From the NCBI GenBank assembly GCA_947476065.1, contig CANJPG010000031.1:1-34362 (forward strand): a stretch of DNA of 34,362 nucleotides, in the 5' to 3' direction. The stretch's first letter is position 1. Each line of letters begins with the position of its first letter. The stretch is from Fidelibacterota bacterium. Its GTDB lineage: Bacteria; Pseudomonadota; Alphaproteobacteria; Rhodospirillales; Rhodospirillaceae. This document shows, piece by piece, positions 16,414 to 24,112 of this stretch. The notes below the pieces were generated by a model, which worked only from the letters and a program-made list of their open reading frames with translations, was not told the origin of the DNA and did no database searches. The position numbers and the translations under genes were made by a program.

Positions 16414-17712
16414 TCAGAAGATCCATGAAAAACCCAGCTCGAAGCGGTCGCGGCTGTAGGCGTAAACCGGGATATTCGACAGCCGCTCGGAATGGATATA
16501 GCTGATGATCGGCGTGAAGCGCCCGAGCGTCGCCAGCGCGTTGGACAGGCTGAGACGTGTGTCGATCTGGGTGTCGTGACGCGTACGGGCGAAGGCCGCC
16601 AGCGGTGCGTCGTAGCAGACCAGTCCCAGTTGCGTGCTGAGATAGCCCGAGAATCTCCACGGCAGGGTGTGGCGATAGATACCGGCGCCTAAGATGTATT
16701 GGGTGTCGCGCAAGGGGGCGATCCGCGCCTGCTCGCGCACGACGCCGGCCACGCCGCGCAGGAAACCGCCGGCCTGGGCATAGGTCAGCACACCGTTAGC
16801 CGACATGATGTTGCCGCTATAGTCGTCGTATTGCGGACGCATGTAGGACTGGTCCTGCCAGCTCAGCGCACCGTTGAAGAGAAAGCGCGTGCCCAGGGGC
16901 TTCTCGCCCTCTATGCGGGCGCCGTAAGCCTCGGTCAGGTTCTTGCCGCCGACCCAGCGGCGGGCGCTGGTGGCCAGCACCGAAATCTCGGCGTTGTTGT
17001 CGAGCAGAAAACGCGGACCGATGTAAAGGCCCAGCTGACGATCGACAAAATCGCGGGTTTTATATTCAGCGTCGTAGAATGTGCCGCCGGCCTTTAGGCG
17101 AATATCGTCGACAATATCCCACTGGTAATTGCCGCTGCCGTTGAGGGCCAGGCCCATGCCGGAGGTTTTGCGGGCACTCTGGTCGATCTGGAAGGGCAGC
17201 CCGAAGATATCCACGGTCTGTGCTGAGGTGGCGACGTTGACGTTGCTGTCGGCGGCGATGCCGGCGCCGAAATCGAAATCCCAGTGCCGCCGCCGTCTGA
17301 GTTCGCCCAGGAAGCCCGAGATGTTGCGCGCCACCGGTGGCGGTACGCCGGCTGCAATGGCGGCGCGGAACTGGCGTTCGGCCTCGCCATCGTCGCCGGC
17401 CAGAAACCGTGCACGCGCCAACTCGAGGCGTACGCGGTTGAGCGAAGGATCACGGGCGAGAATGCGGCCAAAGCGGTCGATGGCCTCGCGGTAGTTCTTG
17501 GTTTCGAAGGCGAGAGTGCCGCGCAGGAAATCGAGGTCGTTGATGTCGACGGCCGTCTCGTCAACCAGGGCCAGAAAACGCCCGGCCTCGGCGGTGTCGC
17601 CGCGCGCCAATGCGGTGCGCGCCTGCTCGATGGCAGGTGAAGGAAAGAGGTCTGTTTGCGCATGAGCGGCGGCCGTCAAGAAGACGGCCGCCAGAACAAT
17701 GTAAAACTTCAT
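16414..17712 (-). CDS. Slam-type outer-membrane translocator (surface lipoprotein assembly modulator, DUF560)
   Basis: A 432-residue exported protein. Residues 1-18 are a signal peptide (AAAHA cleavage). Residues about 25-135 are TPR-like helical repeats (IEQARTALARGDTAEAGRF; NYREAIDRFGRILARDPS; LELARARFLAGDDGEAERQF). From about 143 to the end the protein is made of alternating amphipathic strands: DFDFGAGIAADSNVNVA (about 145-161; the DSNVN motif is characteristic of the family barrel), and a terminal strand ending in Trp-Ile-Phe, a usual BAM-recognised C-terminus. Slam proteins, with their 14-stranded barrel, move specific lipoproteins to the cell surface and define type XI secretion. The gene lies 13 bp downstream of a matching lipoprotein gene. 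Slightly shorter than the neisserial Slams. Family identity is good; its function as a translocator is inferred. Confidence 0.82.
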   Translation of the reverse strand: MKFYIVLAAVFLTAAAHAQTDLFPSPAIEQARTALARGDTAEAGRFLALVDETAVDINDLDFLRGTLAFETKNYREAIDRFGRILARDPSLNRVRLELARARFLAGDDGEAERQFRAAIAAGVPPPVARNISGFLGELRRRRHWDFDFGAGIAADSNVNVATSAQTVDIFGLPFQIDQSARKTSGMGLALNGSGNYQWDIVDDIRLKAGGTFYDAEYKTRDFVDRQLGLYIGPRFLLDNNAEISVLATSARRWVGGKNLTEAYGARIEGEKPLGTRFLFNGALSWQDQSYMRPQYDDYSGNIMSANGVLTYAQAGGFLRGVAGVVREQARIAPLRDTQYILGAGIYRHTLPWRFSGYLSTQLGLVCYDAPLAAFARTRHDTQIDTRLSLSNALATLGRFTPIISYIHSERLSNIPVYAYSRDRFELGFSWIF

Positions 17713-17725
17713 TGGAGCGAAGGAA

Positions 17726-18715
17726 CTACTTCGCTACGCCGAAGGACGTGATCACGTTCATGCCGGGCAGGGTCATGGCTATGGAACCCGCCGCCTCGGC
17801 TGCACCGACACCGTAGAAGGAGCCGCCGAAAGTACCGGTGGATCCGCCCATGGCGAACTGGGCATTGGCGCTATCCACGGCGCGCGCCGTGCCGACGAAG
17901 GTGATGCCGGTGATCTTGCCGGCCGACAAGCTGATGTCGTTGGCCAGGGCCACGCCGCCCAAGGTGCCGTCGTTGGCCATTTTCTGTGCCGTCACGCCGG
18001 TGACCGAACCGGCGATGGTGTTGGCGCTGAAGTTGGCCGTCAGGTTGACGTTGCCGTTAACGGCATACCTGCCCGCGGCGCCGGTGGAGGCAAAGCCGGT
18101 GGTCTTGCCGCTGTAGGACGCGTTGCCTTCGCTCGGACGATCGCCCGCGCCGCCGCCGCCCGGAACGCCGCCGGCAAACACGCCGATCGACTGCACGGTG
18201 CCCGAGACGCTGGTGGTGGCCCAGGTGCCGTAGGTCGCATAGGTCAGTGTGGATGCGGCGAAGCGGCCGGCGAGGTTGGCCGTCGGATTTGACGACGTCG
18301 CGGAGAAAGTGGCGGCCTTAGGAACGGCATAGGTCGTCGAACCGGCGGCGCCCGGCAGGGTGATGTTGTAGCCGGTGGTGGTGGCGGTGATGCTGCCCGA
18401 CGCGGTGGGGGCCGTCGTGCCGGTCAGATCAAAGCCGTCCTTAAAGGTGATGAGCTCAGAGCCCGCGTGTGCAGTAAATAGCACGGTGGTTCCCGGAGTC
18501 AGCGTGTTGAAGGTCAAGGGCGCGGTCGGTGTTGTTGGTGTGACCGGTGTCACGGGCGTTACCGGCGTGACGGGAGTGACAGGCGTCACGGGAGTTGTCG
18601 GTGTGGTCGGCGTCGTCGTAATCGGCGCTGTCGTGCCCGAAGACGAGCAGCCGGCTGTCAAGGCGAGGGCCGTCGTGACAAGCAGGGCAGAGGCGATTTT
18701 TTTGGAGATGGTCAT
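17726..18715 (-). CDS. TbpB-like barrel lipoprotein, probable Slam substrate
   Basis: A 329-residue lipoprotein. The signal peptide ends in the lipobox LTAGC, with lipidated Cys23 followed by Ser-Ser-Ser, so it is not kept at the inner membrane by an Asp at +2. Residues about 28-66 are a Pro/Thr linker containing six perfect VTP repeats (43-60). Then comes a beta-rich, Gly/Ala/Thr-rich domain; its end, GGSFYGVGAAEAAGSIAM followed by SFGVAK, closely resembles the C-terminal beta-barrel (TbpB_B_D type) of transferrin-binding-like proteins and other Slam substrates, in which FYGxxAxExxGxF is the signature. AGRYAVNGNVNLTANFSA (about 214-231) is another strand pair of that barrel. Shine-Dalgarno GAGGA sits 6 bases before the ATG. 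The ligand is unknown; no TonB receptor is adjacent. Confidence 0.8.
   Translation of the reverse strand: MTISKKIASALLVTTALALTAGCSSSGTTAPITTTPTTPTTPVTPVTPVTPVTPVTPVTPTTPTAPLTFNTLTPGTTVLFTAHAGSELITFKDGFDLTGTTAPTASGSITATTTGYNITLPGAAGSTTYAVPKAATFSATSSNPTANLAGRFAASTLTYATYGTWATTSVSGTVQSIGVFAGGVPGGGGAGDRPSEGNASYSGKTTGFASTGAAGRYAVNGNVNLTANFSANTIAGSVTGVTAQKMANDGTLGGVALANDISLSAGKITGITFVGTARAVDSANAQFAMGGSTGTFGGSFYGVGAAEAAGSIAMTLPGMNVITSFGVAK
18518..18619 (-). repeat. Nine-base tandem repeat coding a Thr-Pro/VTP linker
   Basis: An imperfect 9-bp tandem repeat inside the lipoprotein gene (codons 33-66). The strictest part, 18536-18589, encodes six VTP units; flanking units read TTP. Third-position changes differ among units, so it is not a fresh expansion. 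It forms the flexible tether between the lipid anchor and the folded barrel. Confidence 0.9.
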
Positions 18716-18862
18716 AGGAAGTCCTCACATGTTGGTGGGCGCCTATGCCCAGAGATGCACCGTGCCTGCCCCGCCGCGCGTGGGAAGTGAAGAAGGTTTT
18801 TGTGCGGCAGAGACCGGAAATAGGCGGGTCACTAAGCCAACGTAAGTTTTCCATGCGAAGTT

Positions 18863-18936
18863 GCAGGCTCGCGAGAATAAGTTGACACGCCGCGCGTGCG
18901 ACTCGCTGCGCGAGCATCAAACGCGCGGCGACCTGC
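18863..18936. promoter_or_regulatory. Nested inverted repeat between ubiD and the lipoprotein gene
   Basis: Three nested arms are visible: GCAGG (18863-18867) with CCTGC (18932-18936); GCCGCGCGT (18889-18897) with its perfect complement ACGCGCGGC (18921-18929); and CTCGC (18902-18906) with GCGAG (18910-18914) around a TGC loop. It lies 68 bp beyond the ubiD stop and about 150 bp upstream of the lipoprotein start (both minus strand). No T-tract follows on the minus strand, so it is not a standard intrinsic terminator. It could end ubiD transcription in another way or regulate the surface-lipoprotein operon. The rest of 18716-19004 shows nothing recognisable except the lipoprotein ribosome site. 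Confidence 0.6.
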
Positions 18937-19004
18937 GTATTAGTACGTACGATTTTTGTTTAAGTGCGCCGGATGCGGAGATCGCCCATGCCGCGCAACA
19001 GGGC

Positions 19005-20513
19005 CTATTTCCATATTTTCTTGCCGTTGCCGGGCAAGCCGTAGCTGGACCACTTCTGCGACACCAGCGCGACGATGTCGTCGGCCATGCGGATCTCGGT
19101 GCCCCATTCGCGTTTGGTCTCGGGATACATCTTGGTGGTGGCGTCCATGCCGATCTTGCCGCCGAGGCCGGGCTCGGGCGAGGCAAAATCCATGTAGTCG
19201 ATGGGCGTGTTCTCGACGACGGTGATGTCGCGCGCCGGGTCCATGCGCGTCGAAACCGCCCACATCACGTCCTTCCAATCGCGGCAGTTGATGTCGGCGT
19301 CGACGATGATGACAAACTTCGTGTAGACGAACTGGCGCAGGAAGCTCCACACACCCATCAGCACGCGTTTGGCGTGGCCGGGATAGGCCTTCTTCATGCT
19401 GACCACGGCGATGCGGTAGCTGCAGCCTTCGGGCGGCAGCCAGAAGTCGACGATCTCGGGGAACTGCTGGATCAGCAGCGGAATGAAAACTTCATTGAGC
19501 GCTTCACCGAGGATGCTGGGCTCGTCGGGCGGACGGCCGGTGTAGGTGGACAGATAAATCGGATCGCGGCGCATGGTGATCGCCGAGACCTTGAACACCG
19601 GAAATTTTTCCACGCTGTTGTAGAAGCCGGTGTGATCGCCGAAGGGGCCTTCGTCGCCATGCTCGTCGAGCAGGACGTGGCCTTCGATGACGATCTCGGC
19701 TTCGGCGGGCACTTGAAGGGGAACCGTCTTGCAGTCCACGAGTTCCAATTTGCGCCCGCGCAAGAGGCCGGCGAATTGGTATTCCGACAGTGTGTCTGGC
19801 ACCGGTGTGACCGCAGCGAGAATGGTGCCGGGATCAGCGCCGATGACGACGGCCGCGGGCAGGGGTTCAACCTTCTTGCCTTTCCAGCGGTCGAAGTGGG
19901 CGGCGCCGCCACGATGTTTCAACCAGCGCATCAAGGTGGAGTCGCGCCCGGTCACCTGCATGCGGTAGATGCCGAGGTTGTAGACGTCGCGTTTGTCGCC
20001 GCCGGGTCCTTTGGTGACGACCAGCGGCCAGGTGATCAAGGGGCCCGCATCGCCGGGCCAGCAGGTTTGAATGGGCAGTTTGCCGAGGTCGATGTCGCCG
20101 CCTGTCAGCACGACCTCCTGACAGGGCGCAGAGGAGACAGTCTTCGGCTTCATCACCATGACGGTGCGCAAGAGGGGCAACAGCTCGAGGGCCTCTTTCC
20201 AACCGCCCGGCGGTTCGGGCTGTTTGAGGAAGGCCAGAGTCTCGCCGACTTCGCGTAGCTGATGGGGTTCGCGGTCCATGCCCCAGGCGACGCGCTCGAC
20301 GGTGCCGAAGAGATTGACCAGCACCGGGATCGGCGAGCGCCCGCCGTCGGGGCCCACAACATTTTCAAAGAGAATGGCGGGACCACCTTCGGCCAGCACC
20401 CGAGTCTGGATTTCTGTCATTTCCAAATGGGAGGAAACCGGCGTTTTGACCCGCACAAGCCGGCCGTCCCGCTCCAGCCGGGTCATGAATTCGCGCAAGG
20501 ACTGGTAGGGCAT
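19005..20513 (-). CDS. ubiD: 4-hydroxy-3-polyprenylbenzoate decarboxylase UbiD
   Basis: A 502-residue protein of normal UbiD length, the prenylated-FMN-dependent decarboxylase of ubiquinone synthesis (3-polyprenyl-4-hydroxybenzoate to 2-polyprenylphenol). The N-terminus [20 protein letters not shown] and the downstream blocks [40 protein letters not shown] (with conserved Glu and Asp near the cofactor), DFWLPPEGC and [12 protein letters not shown] are family signatures. The prFMN-making partner ubiX is not in the window. The gene ubiA, catalysing the preceding step, is 2.6 kb away on the same strand. It is divergent from the HD-GYP gene across a 409-bp gap. Confidence 0.95.
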   Translation of the reverse strand: MPYQSLREFMTRLERDGRLVRVKTPVSSHLEMTEIQTRVLAEGGPAILFENVVGPDGGRSPIPVLVNLFGTVERVAWGMDREPHQLREVGETLAFLKQPEPPGGWKEALELLPLLRTVMVMKPKTVSSAPCQEVVLTGGDIDLGKLPIQTCWPGDAGPLITWPLVVTKGPGGDKRDVYNLGIYRMQVTGRDSTLMRWLKHRGGAAHFDRWKGKKVEPLPAAVVIGADPGTILAAVTPVPDTLSEYQFAGLLRGRKLELVDCKTVPLQVPAEAEIVIEGHVLLDEHGDEGPFGDHTGFYNSVEKFPVFKVSAITMRRDPIYLSTYTGRPPDEPSILGEALNEVFIPLLIQQFPEIVDFWLPPEGCSYRIAVVSMKKAYPGHAKRVLMGVWSFLRQFVYTKFVIIVDADINCRDWKDVMWAVSTRMDPARDITVVENTPIDYMDFASPEPGLGGKIGMDATTKMYPETKREWGTEIRMADDIVALVSQKWSSYGLPGNGKKIWK

Positions 20514-20922
20514 GGCCGTGGCCGTTTTTGGACCGGGGGAGGAAATGTCACGCTAGTACGGGCACTTAAGGCGCTGGCCCGAGAGCCGTCAAGCGGCTCC
20601 TGGCCCGAAGGAGCAGCGGTATCTGCAACCGCTACAATTTCAACTTATAAGGGAAAACGATGCCTTCGCTTGTCGCAAAAAGACTGTGCGGTTATGATGA
20701 ACGGCCTTTACGCTTAGTTCGCAAATTCGCTCTAAGCTGCTGAGGGCTCGAAAAAATCGCCTCTAAAAAGTGACACAAAATCGACCTTGTGAGCGGTGTC
20801 ATATAAAGCGGGCGAGTGTGGGCTGAGGTTCTGCAGCAACCGTGTGTACCGGCAAGGTGCACACAATTATGTGGCACCGGCTCCTGGCGAAAGCCGGGTG
20901 TGGCCGGAAATAGGTGGCGATC
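20514..20922 (+). promoter_or_regulatory. Long divergent intergenic region and leader upstream of the HD-GYP gene
   Basis: No convincing gene is present in this 409-bp stretch. An inverted repeat, TGACAC (20771-20776) with GTGTCA (20796-20801), could be an operator, and TATAAA at 20802-20807 could be a -10 box, though no good -35 is placed in front of it. Downstream, 20842-20898 folds into hairpins described separately. A good ribosome site AGGTGG (20912-20917) precedes the ATG at 20923. Nothing recognisable was found in 20514-20770. Confidence 0.45.
20842..20898 (+). promoter_or_regulatory. Leader RNA with alternative hairpins before the HD-GYP gene
   Basis: GTGTGTACC (20842-20850) can pair with GGTGCACAC (20856-20864), one mismatch. 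The same GGTGCACACA (20856-20865) can instead pair with TGTGGCACC (20870-20878), with one bulged A and an ATTA loop. A third hairpin, CCTGGC-GAAA-GCCGGG (20883-20898), ends 13 bases before the AGGTGG ribosome site. The first two helices exclude each other, as in switching leaders. I could not match it to a known riboswitch class. Confidence 0.4.
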
Positions 20923-22698
20923 ATGGCTGAAGCGATTGATCAAACTTCCAGTGCGGCGGCCAACTACAACGTGCCTGACGGCATGGCCACGGGCGCCTCG
21001 GGCCTTGAGCGCCTGATCGAGATTGGCCTTGCCCTGTCGGCCGAGCGCAATCACGACCGGTTGACCGAACTGATCCTCCTGGAGGCCATGAGCATCACCG
21101 GGGCGGACGGCGGAACTTTGTATCTGCGCACCGACGAAGACGCTCTCAAGTTCACCATCATGCGCACCACCTCGCTGAAGATCGCCATGGGCGGCACGAC
21201 GGGTGTGCCGATCCCGTTCCCGCCGGTCAGGCTCTACAACGCCGAAACCGGTCAGCCCAACCACAACAACGTCTCGGCTTCGGCGGCGATCACCAAGAAG
21301 CCGATTAACATCCCCGACGCCTACGAGGCCGAGGGCTACGATTTTTCGGGCACCAAGAAATTCGACCAGGGCACCGGCTACCGCTCCAAGTCGTTCCTGT
21401 GCATTCCGCTGCTGAACTACGCCGATGATCTCATCGGCGTACTGCAGCTGATCAACGCAAAGAACGCCGCGGGCGAGGTCGTCGCCTTCAGCAAGGACAT
21501 CCAGCGCACCATCGAAGCCCTGGCCTCACAGGCCGCCGTCGCTATCGATAACCAGAAATTGATCGAAGCGCAGAAGGCCCTGATGGACAGCCTGATCAAG
21601 GTGATGGCCCACGCCATTGACGCCAAGTCGCCCTACACGGGCGGCCACTGTCAGCGCGTGCCTGAGCTGACCAAGATGCTGGCGAGCAAGGCCGAGGCGG
21701 CGACCGACGGCATTTTTGCCGACTTCAAGCTCGACGAACAACAGCGCTACGAACTGCATGTGGCGGCGTGGCTGCATGACATCGGCAAAGTCACGACGCC
21801 CGAATTCGTCGTCGACAAAGCCACCAAGCTGCAGACCATCTACGACCGCATCCATGAAGTCCGCATGCGCTTCGAAGTGCTGCAGCGCGACGCCGAGATC
21901 CGCATGCTGAAGTCCATCGCCAAGGGCAAGAACGCGCGTATCGAGCGCAAGAAGTACAAAGACCGCTGCGCCGAGCTGAAAGCGCAATGGACATTCATCG
22001 CCGATGCCAATATCGGCGGCGAGTTCATGTCCCAGGAGAAGCAGGACAAGGTCAAAGAGATCGCCAAGCAGAAGTGGTACCGCAACTTCGACCGCAAACT
22101 CGGCCTGTCTTGGACCGAAGCCAAGCTGCTCGACAAAGCCCCGCCGGCGGAAGAGGGCTGGGAGCAGCTGTTGGCCGACCTGCCGGAACACAGCGAAGCC
22201 GAATACAATCTCGGCGAAGTGCTCAACATGTGCATCGCGCGCGGCACGCTGAACGACGACGAGCGCCGGAAGATCAACAATCACATTGTTTTGACCATCG
22301 ACATGCTGAAGGAGATGCCCTTCCCGAAGCACTTGAAGCGCGTGCCCGAATACGCCGGCGGCCACCACGAAAAGATCGACGGCACCGGCTATCCCAACAA
22401 GCTGAGGGGCGATCAGATGTCATGGCCCGCCAAGATGATGGGCATCGCCGACATCTTCGAAGCGCTCACCGCCGCCGACCGGCCGTACAAAAAGGCCAAG
22501 ACCTTGTCCGAGAGCCTGAAGATTCTCTGGTTCATGAAGAAGGACAAACACGTCGATCCGGATCTGTTCGAGCTGTTCCTGCGCTCGGGCGCCTATATGG
22601 AATACGCCGAGCAGTTCCTGCGCCCCGACCAGATCGACAAGGTGGACATCAACCAGTACCTGCAACCGCCGGCACCACGGCCGCAAGCGGCGGAGTAG
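20923..22698 (+). CDS. GAF and HD-GYP domain protein, putative cyclic-di-GMP phosphodiesterase
   Basis: A 591-residue cytoplasmic signalling protein starting at ATG 20923 (a GTG at 20914 overlaps its ribosome site and is less likely). Residues about 28-212 are a GAF sensor domain (GLERLIEIGLALSAERN; FLCIPLLN; GVLQLINAK; LASQAAVAIDN). The HD-GYP part has His242 (GGHCQRV), His285-Asp286 in LHDIGK, His454 in INNHIVL, His481-His482, and GTGYP at 487-491, so the metal ligands and GYP motif are intact. HD-GYP enzymes hydrolyse c-di-GMP. Between the HDIGK segment and the GTLNDDERR segment (about 440-448) there is an insertion of about 130 residues, highly charged and helical (residues about 300-440), which is known in some GAF/HD-GYP proteins. 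Preceded by a long structured leader. Confidence 0.9.
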   Translation: MAEAIDQTSSAAANYNVPDGMATGASGLERLIEIGLALSAERNHDRLTELILLEAMSITGADGGTLYLRTDEDALKFTIMRTTSLKIAMGGTTGVPIPFPPVRLYNAETGQPNHNNVSASAAITKKPINIPDAYEAEGYDFSGTKKFDQGTGYRSKSFLCIPLLNYADDLIGVLQLINAKNAAGEVVAFSKDIQRTIEALASQAAVAIDNQKLIEAQKALMDSLIKVMAHAIDAKSPYTGGHCQRVPELTKMLASKAEAATDGIFADFKLDEQQRYELHVAAWLHDIGKVTTPEFVVDKATKLQTIYDRIHEVRMRFEVLQRDAEIRMLKSIAKGKNARIERKKYKDRCAELKAQWTFIADANIGGEFMSQEKQDKVKEIAKQKWYRNFDRKLGLSWTEAKLLDKAPPAEEGWEQLLADLPEHSEAEYNLGEVLNMCIARGTLNDDERRKINNHIVLTIDMLKEMPFPKHLKRVPEYAGGHHEKIDGTGYPNKLRGDQMSWPAKMMGIADIFEALTAADRPYKKAKTLSESLKILWFMKKDKHVDPDLFELFLRSGAYMEYAEQFLRPDQIDKVDINQYLQPPAPRPQAAE

Positions 22699-22701
22699 CG
22701 G

Positions 22702-23082
22702 CTACTTCCGGCTAAATTCGGTCAGCGACAGCGTATTGCCGTCGGGGTCCTTGAACCACGCCACCTTGGCGCCGCTGGGTGAGGCCCAGATGCCGAGGTC
22801 GTCCTGGCCCATGCCGGGATAGCGCTGGAAGGCGACGCGCTTTTTCTTCAAGCCCTTCACGGCCTTCCTGATATCCGCAACGTCCCAGCCCAGCACCGTG
22901 TAAGGCGCGATCACCGCCTCTTGGACGACGGCAACGCGCAGCATGGTGCCCCCCGCGTTGTATTCCAGCGCGAAGGGCGATTCGCCGACGAGGCGCAGGC
23001 CCAAAATGTCGCTGTAAAAACGTTTGGCGCGCTTGGGCTGCTGCGTTGCGACGAAAGCGACGAGCTTCTTCTTAGCGAGCAT
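22702..23082 (-). CDS. VOC superfamily (glyoxalase/bleomycin-resistance-like) protein
   Basis: A 126-residue single-domain VOC protein with paired beta-alpha-beta-beta-beta units: KLVAFVATQQPKRAKRFYSDILGLRL (in two parts, residues 6-31) starts the first, and PYTVLGWDVADIRKAVKGL the second; it ends with AWFKDPDGNTLSL, the most conserved VOC motif. Glu-type metal ligands are not clear at every expected place, so enzymatic activity is uncertain. It lies 12 bp downstream of ubiA on the same strand, so it may be co-transcribed with it. It converges on the HD-GYP gene with 3 bp between stops. Confidence 0.85.
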   Translation of the reverse strand: MLAKKKLVAFVATQQPKRAKRFYSDILGLRLVGESPFALEYNAGGTMLRVAVVQEAVIAPYTVLGWDVADIRKAVKGLKKKRVAFQRYPGMGQDDLGIWASPSGAKVAWFKDPDGNTLSLTEFSRK

Positions 23083-23094
23083 GACGGCACTCCC

Positions 23095-24063
23095 TTACAC
23101 GCGTTGCAGCAGTAAAGACGCCAGGATGAGCAATCCGAAATCGCGGTTGGACTGGAAGCGCTTCAGGCAGTTGGCCGGATCGCTAATGTCGAGGGTGGCA
23201 ACCTGCCACACCAGATGCACGGCCGCGGCCCCCAGGAACACCAGCGCGGGCCAGCCGGGCATGAAGACGCGCACGCTGGCATAAGCGATGAGCGCGATGG
23301 TCAGCAGGTACATCAGCGCGACGAAGGGCCGCGTTTTCGACCCCAACGCCAGCGCGGTTGATTTTACGCCGACCAGCGCGTCGTCTTCCTTGTCCTGGTG
23401 GGCGTAGATCGTGTCGTAGCCCAGCGTCCAGAAAAAGCCGGCGGCATAGAGCGGGGCAGCCGCCCATTCGAGGCCGTCGCGCATGGCCGCCCAGCCCACC
23501 AGCGCGCCCCAATTGAACGTCAGGCCCAGCCAGGCCTGGGGCCAATAGGTGATGCGTTTCATATAGGGGTAGCTGAACACCAGCAGCAGCGACGCGGCCC
23601 CGACGATAATGGCCGGCGTGTTGAGCTGCAGCAGGACGGCCAGCCCCGCGGCCAATTGCAGGACGAGGAAGATCACGGCGGCTTTTAGTGAAACTTCGCC
23701 CGCGGGCAGGGGCCGTGTGGCGGTGCGCGCCACCTTGCCGTCGATATTGCGGTCGACGATGTCGTTGAAGGTACAGCCGGCACCCCGCATCACCAAGGCG
23801 CCCAAAACGAACAGCAGCATAAGATTGCGATCCGGCGCGCCGAAGTTGGCCAGGGTAATGGCCCACCAGCCGGGCAGCAGCAGAAGCCACGTGCCGATCG
23901 GACGGTCGAGGCGGGCCAGCCGCGCGAAGGGGCGCAGAAACGGCGGCAGCCAGACATCCACCCAGCTGTTGCGCGGAATATCCGTCGGCTTGCGGATGGC
24001 CGAGAGATCCCTCTCGAAGCGGGGGCGTTCAAAGCGTTTGCGTAGTTCGTTTCGGTCGAGCAT
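23095..24063 (-). CDS. ubiA: 4-hydroxybenzoate polyprenyltransferase UbiA
   Basis: A 322-residue integral membrane prenyltransferase that attaches the polyprenyl tail to 4-hydroxybenzoate in ubiquinone synthesis. The first aspartate motif NDIVDRNID (Asn100 to Asp108) with following RTATRPLPAGE, and the second motif GYDTIYAHQDKEDD (about 217-230), bind Mg-polyprenyl diphosphate. About eight or nine hydrophobic helices are visible. The first 45 residues form a charged, non-membrane extension. It is divergent from rsmE with 49 bp between starts. Confidence 0.94.
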   Translation of the reverse strand: MLDRNELRKRFERPRFERDLSAIRKPTDIPRNSWVDVWLPPFLRPFARLARLDRPIGTWLLLLPGWWAITLANFGAPDRNLMLLFVLGALVMRGAGCTFNDIVDRNIDGKVARTATRPLPAGEVSLKAAVIFLVLQLAAGLAVLLQLNTPAIIVGAASLLLVFSYPYMKRITYWPQAWLGLTFNWGALVGWAAMRDGLEWAAAPLYAAGFFWTLGYDTIYAHQDKEDDALVGVKSTALALGSKTRPFVALMYLLTIALIAYASVRVFMPGWPALVFLGAAAVHLVWQVATLDISDPANCLKRFQSNRDFGLLILASLLLQRV

Positions 24064-24112
24064 GGAGATAGACTAGGCGAGAATCCCATCCCTGCTCAAT
24101 TGTCCTTGGTAC

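Noticed and set aside
18518-18619. CRISPR-like repeat
   Set aside because: The repeats are contiguous 9-mers in a coding frame with no spacers; they encode the Thr/Pro linker.
18882-18911. Plus-strand promoter with a perfect TTGACA
   Set aside because: No -10-like sequence stands 16-18 bases downstream and no plus-strand gene follows for 2 kb.
18861-20258. Plus-strand open frame of 465 codons opposite ubiD
   Set aside because: Its composition is Asp/His/Ala-rich without conserved motifs and it lies antisense to a clearly identified ubiD; long antisense frames are expected at this GC content.
20842-20917. c-di-GMP (GEMM) riboswitch
   Set aside because: Apart from a GNRA-capped stem, the conserved junction bases of class I or class II were not found.
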